Shown: positions 1 through 3,774 of the stretch, one piece after another
Position numbering within the stretch: the stretch's first letter is position 1
Layout of the letters: each line of letters starts with the position of its first letter
Source of the DNA: an uncultured Bacilli bacterium
Lineage (GTDB): Bacteria > Bacillota_I > Bacilli_A > RF39 > UBA660
Assembly (NCBI GenBank): GCA_934132925.1
Contig: CAKPAL010000040.1
Coordinates: 1-6,787 of the forward strand
Direction: 5' to 3'
DNA: 6,787 nucleotides
The notes under the pieces: model-generated
Seen by the model: only the letters and a program-made list of their open reading frames with translations
The model's database searches: none
What the model was told of the DNA's origin: nothing
Made by a program: the position numbers and the translations under genes

Positions 1-53
1 GTAGTTTTACCATGGTCTACATGTGCTATAATAGCAACATTTCTAATTTTCAT
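1..53 (-). CDS. typA: TypA/BipA ribosome-associated GTPase, N-terminus only (cut by window edge)
   Basis: Seventeen complete codons plus two bases are visible, reading MKIRNVAIIAHVDHGKT with a further Thr implied. This is the G1/P-loop of translational GTPases in the form typical of TypA/BipA. LepA normally reads AHIDHGKST and EF-Tu GHVDHGKTT, so TypA fits best. TypA binds the ribosome and acts in 50S assembly and in growth under stress or cold. The ATG is preceded by AAGGTG with 6 nt spacing, and an extended -10 promoter lies just upstream. The gene is separated from the DUF308 gene before it by an intrinsic terminator, so it is probably its own transcription unit. Only the P-loop can be judged; the rest lies outside the window. 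Confidence 0.92.
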   Translation of the reverse strand, partial: MKIRNVAIIAHVDHGKT

Positions 54-84
54 AAAATACACCTTCTTTTTCTCACAAGTTATA

Positions 85-113
85 ATTATATCACAAAATC
101 AAACATTTGAACA
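85..113 (-). promoter_or_regulatory. Candidate promoter of typA (extended -10)
   Basis: On the minus strand TGATATAAT (85-93) is a perfect extended -10 (TG-N-TATAAT). Seventeen bases further upstream TGTTCA (108-113) is a poor -35, which an extended -10 can tolerate. The predicted start of transcription is near position 78, giving a leader of about 25 nt that contains the typA Shine-Dalgarno. It sits between the terminator at 158-191 and the typA ATG, where a promoter would be expected. Confidence 0.65.
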
Positions 114-157
114 TATTTTTTACTAATTTTCTTTTAAAACATTAAAAAATATACTTT

Positions 158-191
158 ATAAAAAACAACCTAGAACTTAATCTAGATTGTT
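158..191 (-). terminator. Rho-independent terminator of the DUF308 gene, overlapping its stop codon
   Basis: On the minus strand AACAATCTAGA (191-181) pairs with TCTAGGTTGTT (174-164). This makes an 11-bp stem with one U-G wobble and a 6-nt loop (180-175), followed directly by a T run (165-160). The TAA stop of the upstream gene (179-177) lies inside the loop, so the last codons of the gene form the 5' arm. There is no T run on the other side, so it acts only for minus-strand transcription. Confidence 0.85.
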
Positions 192-758
192 ATTAAACTT
201 TTTATAATTAATCAAATCTAAAATAATAATAACAAATATATAAACACCAGTAACTTTAAAGAATATATACATCATACTCTTCGAAACAAATATAAGAATA
301 ATACCAAGAATAATTGAAAGAACACCAACTATTGCATTAGCGGTTATTTTCTTATCAAAATATTTAATAATACTACTAATACCCATCAAAAAAAGTAATA
401 AAGAAACAAGTACTGGAAGTAATTCTAAAAATAAAAATTGACCATATTTAAAAGTAAATAAAGCAAGCCATAAACACATAATTCCCATAGTAATACCAGA
501 ATAATCTCTCTTAATATATTCTTTATCCATAATAAATCCAATAATTCTAATAACTGCAATTATTGAAAAAACAACCACAAACAAATAATTAACTGTACTA
601 AGAAGTTCTTCTGTAGCAAATATAAGTACTAATGCTAAAACAAGCCCTAAAATATAATAAAAACCTTCTGATACATTATATCTTCTACTATCCTTCTCTT
701 TATTATTTATTTTTTCTAATTTACCTTCAGTAATCTCAGGCTTTTTCTTTCTTCCCAT
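177..758 (-). CDS. Six-helix integral membrane protein, DUF308/HdeD-like
   Basis: The protein has 193 residues if it starts at the ATG at 758. About 28 charged residues (MGRKKK..., Lys/Glu-rich) lead into six hydrophobic segments at roughly 33-50, 55-75, 88-104, 107-128, 138-158 and 164-184, joined by very short loops. The basic N-terminus should be cytoplasmic. Size, helix count and the last helix (GVYIFVIIILDLI) resemble the DUF308/HdeD family, whose molecular role is poorly known (HdeD is linked to acid resistance in E. coli). The reading frame is open further upstream, to ATG 794 and TTG 797, but neither has a Shine-Dalgarno. The chosen ATG has AAGGATGG about 9 nt before it, which is imperfect. 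Transcription could come from a weak local promoter (786-814) or by read-through from cdaR. It ends at the terminator at 158-191. The family call is from overall form, so moderate. Confidence 0.72.
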   Translation of the reverse strand: MGRKKKPEITEGKLEKINNKEKDSRRYNVSEGFYYILGLVLALVLIFATEELLSTVNYLFVVVFSIIAVIRIIGFIMDKEYIKRDYSGITMGIMCLWLALFTFKYGQFLFLELLPVLVSLLLFLMGISSIIKYFDKKITANAIVGVLSIILGIILIFVSKSMMYIFFKVTGVYIFVIIILDLINYKKFNNNLD

Positions 759-785
759 CTCTATCAACCATCCTTCACATAAAAT

Positions 786-814
786 ATTATACATCAAAAT
801 TAAAATAAAAGAAA
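786..814 (-). promoter_or_regulatory. Possible promoter of the DUF308 gene
   Basis: On the minus strand TATAAT (791-786) is a perfect -10 with a weak -35, TTTCTT (814-809), 17 bp upstream. Initiation near 779 would give a roughly 20-nt leader to the ATG at 758 and would exclude the upstream in-frame starts at 794 and 797, in agreement with the start chosen. In DNA this AT-rich a TATAAT can arise by chance. Confidence 0.4.
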
Positions 815-821
815 GAAGATT

Positions 822-923
822 TTAACTTTTTCTTCCCTCTTTTAAATAATAATTAAGTTTGATATAACTAATATTTTGACTCATTTCATCGAATATATCT
901 TCTACTAAAATATAACCCGGCAT
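822..923 (-). CDS. Probable small protein, 33 residues, unknown function
   Basis: An ATG at 923 preceded by a perfect GGAGG (937-933, 9 nt spacing) opens a 33-codon frame ending in TAA. It begins MPGYILVEDIFDEMS and ends in KEGRKS. The protein is soluble-looking, with an acidic first half (E8, D9, D12, E13) and a basic end (K28, R31, K32); no membrane helix or Cys is present. I do not recognise a family. It lies 83 nt after the cdaR stop and 63 nt before the DUF308 start, filling most of an otherwise empty 248-nt gap. The strong ribosome binding site is the main reason to believe it. The site is embedded in an inverted repeat that could hide it (929-953). The alternative is a chance frame. 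Confidence 0.5.
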   Translation of the reverse strand: MPGYILVEDIFDEMSQNISYIKLNYYLKEGRKS

Positions 924-928
924 TCTTT

Positions 929-953
929 TTATCCTCCTTTTATAAAAGGATAA
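929..953 (-). promoter_or_regulatory. Inverted repeat enclosing the Shine-Dalgarno of the 33-codon ORF
   Basis: On the minus strand TTATCCT (953-947) and AGGATAA (935-929) are perfect 7-bp inverted repeats. A perfect 14-bp palindrome, CCTTTTATAAAAGG (949-936), is nested within. The GGAGG of the small ORF is shared by both structures, so either hairpin would occlude ribosome binding. Loops are AT-rich and short, so stability is modest. It could equally be a DNA operator. Confidence 0.4.
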
Positions 954-968
954 CACATAACCAAAATA

Positions 969-997
969 ATTTCATTACTTTCGACAAAACTTGTCAA
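969..997 (-). promoter_or_regulatory. Candidate promoter between cdaR and the small ORF
   Basis: On the minus strand a perfect -35 TTGACA (997-992) is followed after 17 bp by TGAAAT (974-969), a 4-of-6 match to the -10. Transcription would begin near 962 and run into the small ORF and the DUF308 gene. The -35 lies inside the inverted repeat 979-999, an arrangement seen at repressed promoters. Confidence 0.4.
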
Positions 998-999
998 AA
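979..999 (-). repeat. Inverted repeat just after cdaR (operator, weak terminator or processing site)
   Basis: In minus-strand RNA UUUUGACAA (999-991) pairs over 9 bp, with one U-G wobble, with UUGUCGAAA (987-979) across a 3-nt loop. It starts 8 nt after the cdaR stop, where a terminator would be expected, but no T run follows, so it is not a standard intrinsic terminator. Overlap with the TTGACA -35 element makes an operator role possible. Confidence 0.45.
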
Positions 1000-1006
1000 C
1001 TAGATA

Positions 1007-2398
1007 TTAACTTTTAGTAATTCTAACTTTAATCTTTGTTGTTTTAGCAAAGTAATTAGCCTTAACCTCTTCACCAGTAACACTAACATTAACAGTATGT
1101 TCACCTTCACCTAATCCAGACAAATCAACATTAGCTTTAATCGTTGTACTATCAATAGCATCTAATACTTCTTTAGTACCCTTAACTATAACCGTTGTCT
1201 TTGATGAATTTTCTCCTATTGCACCAGCCTTCAAATTAGGTCCTAAATTAATGGCATCAATCTTAATATCATCTATTTCTTTAGATTCTTCTTTGCCTAA
1301 ACTAATCTTAACTGTAATTGTCTTCTCTGACACTTCTCTAATACCATCAGGTTTAGGAACAACAACTGTATATGTTTTGTCATCAGAAAGACCTGCTACA
1401 TCAACTTCAATAGGAATATAGCTTTCACCATATTTGCTAACAACCTCTTGATCACCATAAATATTAATAGTATTAACTGAAGCAGTAATGGAACTAATAG
1501 CTTTACCAAATGCAATTTTATCAATATTTTTAGGAATAACCTTTATTTTAGCAGTACCACTATAAGATTCAATATTAACAGTAGCGGTTACTACTTCTGG
1601 AACAATCTCTACATCAACAACATTACCATATTTATCATAAGCAACAAGTTTAACCTTATCTATTGTATTAACACCAGCCTTAGGATCAACAATATTTCCA
1701 ATATCGACTAATGCTTTAACTGTAGCAACTTTATCAATATTATGAATAGATTTAGCATCATCTGTACCCTTAATAATAACCTCTTCTTTATCAACAGTAA
1801 CAGACTGAATAGAAAGTTTACTATCTAATTTATCCTTATTAATAACATCAATTGTAACCGTTTTAGTTTGTGATACTTTTGGATAAACATTAACTGTAAT
1901 TGAAGAAGGATCAAGCTTATAAGTAACAGAATTAATTGAACTTTCATAACTCAAGTCAACCTTATGAGTACCCTCTTTCAAATTAGATAAATCAACACTA
2001 ACCTTACCAGTAGACAATTGTTTAGCAAGATACAAATCAACAGTTCTACCAATTAAAGTAACATCTGCTGTTTCTGGAATACCTTCAATAACATAAGCCT
2101 CTTTATTATAAGTAGCCTCAACCGTCTGATTATGAAGAACTTCCGCAGCACTATCAATAACTGTACTAGCTTGATTATCTACATAAAAGAATAAAAGTAA
2201 TGCCATCAATAATGAAATAAATACTAAAGTATTTCTTTTGTTTAACCATTTTTCAAACTTACCAGCATTTTTATCCGTCTTTTCACCAAGAAATAAACCA
2301 AATTTAGTAACTGGAGTAATAATAGCTTTATCTATTATAGCAAATATTTTTCTAAAAAACTTTTTTATTGCTTTAATAATTTTTTTAAGACCTTTCAT
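1007..2398 (-). CDS. cdaR: CdaR, YbbR-domain regulator of the diadenylate cyclase CdaA
   Basis: The protein has 463 residues. A basic N-terminal part of about 55 residues faces the cytoplasm. One membrane helix follows at 57-72 (LVFISLLMALLLFFYV), then four YbbR-like beta domains outside the cell at about 85-172, 177-276, 281-366 and 374-461. The repeated signature is a Val/Ile-rich strand, for example VDLSNLKEGTHKVDLS and VDLSGLGEGEHTVNVS. CdaR binds CdaA at the membrane and modulates c-di-AMP synthesis. The frame stays open upstream to a TTG at 2467, but the ATG at 2398 has AGGAGG (2413-2408) 9 nt before it and is taken as the start. It then overlaps the cdaA stop by 14 nt, indicating translational coupling. 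The cytoplasmic stretch before the helix is longer than in textbook CdaR proteins. Identity is firm from domains plus context. Confidence 0.93.
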   Translation of the reverse strand: MKGLKKIIKAIKKFFRKIFAIIDKAIITPVTKFGLFLGEKTDKNAGKFEKWLNKRNTLVFISLLMALLLFFYVDNQASTVIDSAAEVLHNQTVEATYNKEAYVIEGIPETADVTLIGRTVDLYLAKQLSTGKVSVDLSNLKEGTHKVDLSYESSINSVTYKLDPSSITVNVYPKVSQTKTVTIDVINKDKLDSKLSIQSVTVDKEEVIIKGTDDAKSIHNIDKVATVKALVDIGNIVDPKAGVNTIDKVKLVAYDKYGNVVDVEIVPEVVTATVNIESYSGTAKIKVIPKNIDKIAFGKAISSITASVNTINIYGDQEVVSKYGESYIPIEVDVAGLSDDKTYTVVVPKPDGIREVSEKTITVKISLGKEESKEIDDIKIDAINLGPNLKAGAIGENSSKTTVIVKGTKEVLDAIDSTTIKANVDLSGLGEGEHTVNVSVTGEEVKANYFAKTTKIKVRITKS

Positions 2399-3212
2399 TA
2401 TTATCTTCCTCCTCATCTTCGAACTCATCATCAAGTAAAACTTCTTTTTTAGGCTTAAGTTCTTCAATTAATATCATCCTAGCATCATCTAAAGAAAGAT
2501 TATAATTAAGATTACCACCCACAGCAATCGATATCTTACCAGTCTCTTCACTAACAACAACTGCTACTGCATCAGATTCTTCACTAATACCAATTGCAGC
2601 TCTATGTCTAGTACCAAGTTTCTTACTAATCTTACTATTAATACTTATTGGGAAAACAGCACCAGCCGAAGTAATTTTATTTCCTTGAATAATTACACCA
2701 CCATCATGAAGTGGATTTCTAGGAAAGAATATTGATATAAGAAGTTCTGATGAAATATCAGCATATATTGGCTTACTTCTCTCAATATATTCATTCAAAC
2801 TAATATCCCTTTCTAAAACAATTAAAGCACCAATTCTACTCTTACGAAGATAGTCAACTGCGGCCATTACTTCATATACCAGTTTTTCTCTCTCATCTAA
2901 AGTAAGAACTTTATGTCTACCAAGTAATTGTTTTCTACCAATATGTTCTAGTATACTTCTAATTTCTGGTTGAAATATAATAATAAGAGCTAAAGGTCCC
3001 CACATAATAACATATTCCAAAAGTAATCCAATTGTTGTAAGATTTAAAGTATCACTTAAAATCTTAACAATAAGAACAACAAAAACTCCTTTAAACAATA
3101 AAATCATTTTAACATTATTTTTAATATTTTTAAGGATAAAATAAATAACCATCCACACGAGCGAAATATCAATAATCGCTCTAAGTATCACTAATATACT
3201 ATCTAATGACAT
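2385..3212 (-). CDS. cdaA: CdaA, membrane-bound diadenylate cyclase
   Basis: CdaA condenses two ATP into cyclic di-AMP. The 275 residues match the usual CdaA length. Three membrane helices lie at about 10-28, 36-52 and 60-80, followed by QPEIRSILEHIGR and a DAC (DisA_N) domain at about 110-235. The two signature motifs are present: HDGG (169-172, normally DGA) and RHR (202-204) within LGTRHRAAIGISEESDA, then VSEETGKIS. The third residue of the DGA motif is Gly rather than Ala; the catalytic Asp170 is kept. The C-terminus is a very acidic tail (DDEFEDEEED, 261-270) beyond the catalytic fold. The ATG at 3212 has GGAGG 7 nt upstream. It starts 15 nt after the preceding gene and overlaps cdaR by 14 nt, so the three are co-transcribed. 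glmM, the common third gene of this operon, does not follow. Confidence 0.97.
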   Translation of the reverse strand: MSLDSILVILRAIIDISLVWMVIYFILKNIKNNVKMILLFKGVFVVLIVKILSDTLNLTTIGLLLEYVIMWGPLALIIIFQPEIRSILEHIGRKQLLGRHKVLTLDEREKLVYEVMAAVDYLRKSRIGALIVLERDISLNEYIERSKPIYADISSELLISIFFPRNPLHDGGVIIQGNKITSAGAVFPISINSKISKKLGTRHRAAIGISEESDAVAVVVSEETGKISIAVGGNLNYNLSLDDARMILIEELKPKKEVLLDDEFEDEEEDNNERS

Positions 3213-3227
3213 AATCTTTCCTCCATT

Positions 3228-3704
3228 CTATTTAACCAAATAAATAGCCCCTTGAATACAAAAATAACAAAGAAGTATAATCCCACCAAATAAAAGAAAT
3301 AAATTATATACATAACCAGAATTATCCTTAATAACAATATCTTCATTACCTTTATTTTCATTATTATTAATCTTATCAAAAAAATCTTTTCTTGTCATAA
3401 TTCCATAACATCTATAATCTATCTTATTCTTAACATTATCATATAAAACATTAAGTTTGTTAACATCATAATAAGATAAAGAAAAACCTAACTTTTGATA
3501 AAATTCTTTTCTATCTTCAATCTTTCTAGCAGAAATATTAATATAAGATACATCATTATCCTCAATAACTAAAGTTAATCTTTTAACCAATATTTCCATT
3601 TCTTCATTAGAAATATAATCATTATCTTGAAATAAATAAATAGTATTATCTATAATACCATAAGATATGTGTTCTGTAAGTTTAATTTTCTTTTTTTTAG
3701 TCAT
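3228..3704 (-). CDS. Unrecognised tail-anchored membrane protein, first gene of the cdaA operon
   Basis: The protein has 158 residues and I do not recognise the family. It has a Lys-rich start (MTKKKKIK), a soluble mixed alpha/beta region at about 10-110, a low-complexity Asn/Glu linker (112-122), and one hydrophobic segment at 133-155 ending three residues from the C-terminus. No signal peptide is seen, so a tail-anchored, cytoplasm-facing protein is likely. Residues 53-87 (VSYINISARKIED, then FYQKLGF and KLNVLYD) resemble the last strand-helix-strand part of GNAT acetyltransferases, but the acetyl-CoA R/QxxGxG/A loop is missing. The ATG is preceded by GAGAGG with 6 nt spacing. It ends 15 nt before cdaA, which suggests a role linked to c-di-AMP or the CdaA complex; this rests on context only. 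Confidence 0.85.
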   Translation of the reverse strand: MTKKKKIKLTEHISYGIIDNTIYLFQDNDYISNEEMEILVKRLTLVIEDNDVSYINISARKIEDRKEFYQKLGFSLSYYDVNKLNVLYDNVKNKIDYRCYGIMTRKDFFDKINNNENKGNEDIVIKDNSGYVYNLFLLFGGIILLCYFCIQGAIYLVK

Positions 3705-3726
3705 TTCTTACCTCTCACCTATAATA

Positions 3727-3755
3727 ATTTTATCACGATACATATAAAAAAGCAA
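3727..3755 (-). promoter_or_regulatory. Candidate promoter of the cdaA operon
   Basis: On the minus strand TGATAAAAT (3735-3727) is an extended -10 (TG-N then TAAAAT, 5 of 6). TTGCTT (3755-3750) is a half-matching -35 at 17 bp. The -35 overlaps the 3' arm of the preceding gene's terminator. Initiation near 3720 would leave a very short leader of about 16 nt that begins at the Shine-Dalgarno. Confidence 0.5.
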
Positions 3756-3774
3756 GGAAAACTTCCTCACCTTT
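3745..3774 (-). terminator. Rho-independent terminator of the surface protein-sortase gene
   Basis: Two to three bases after the stop, minus-strand RNA AAGGUGAGGAA (3773-3763) pairs with UUCCUUGCUUU (3759-3749). This makes an 11-bp stem with three G-U wobbles and a 3-nt loop, followed by a T run (3751-3746). It separates the surface protein gene from the cdaA operon. Confidence 0.8.

Noticed and set aside
759..797. N-terminal extension of the DUF308-like protein (starts at 797 or 794)
   Set aside because: No ribosome site precedes these codons, and a TATAAT lies over them. The ATG at 758 with the basic GRKKK start is more likely.
2238..2438. Open frame on the plus strand, 66 codons, hydrophobic
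   Set aside because: It is antisense to the start of cdaR and the end of cdaA. Its hydrophobicity is explained by the complement of Lys-rich codons, and no ribosome site was seen.
2399..2467. Upstream extension of CdaR by 23 residues from TTG 2467
   Set aside because: It would overlap cdaA by 83 nt and add residues read out of phase from the CdaA tail. The ATG at 2398 has a perfect AGGAGG at normal spacing.
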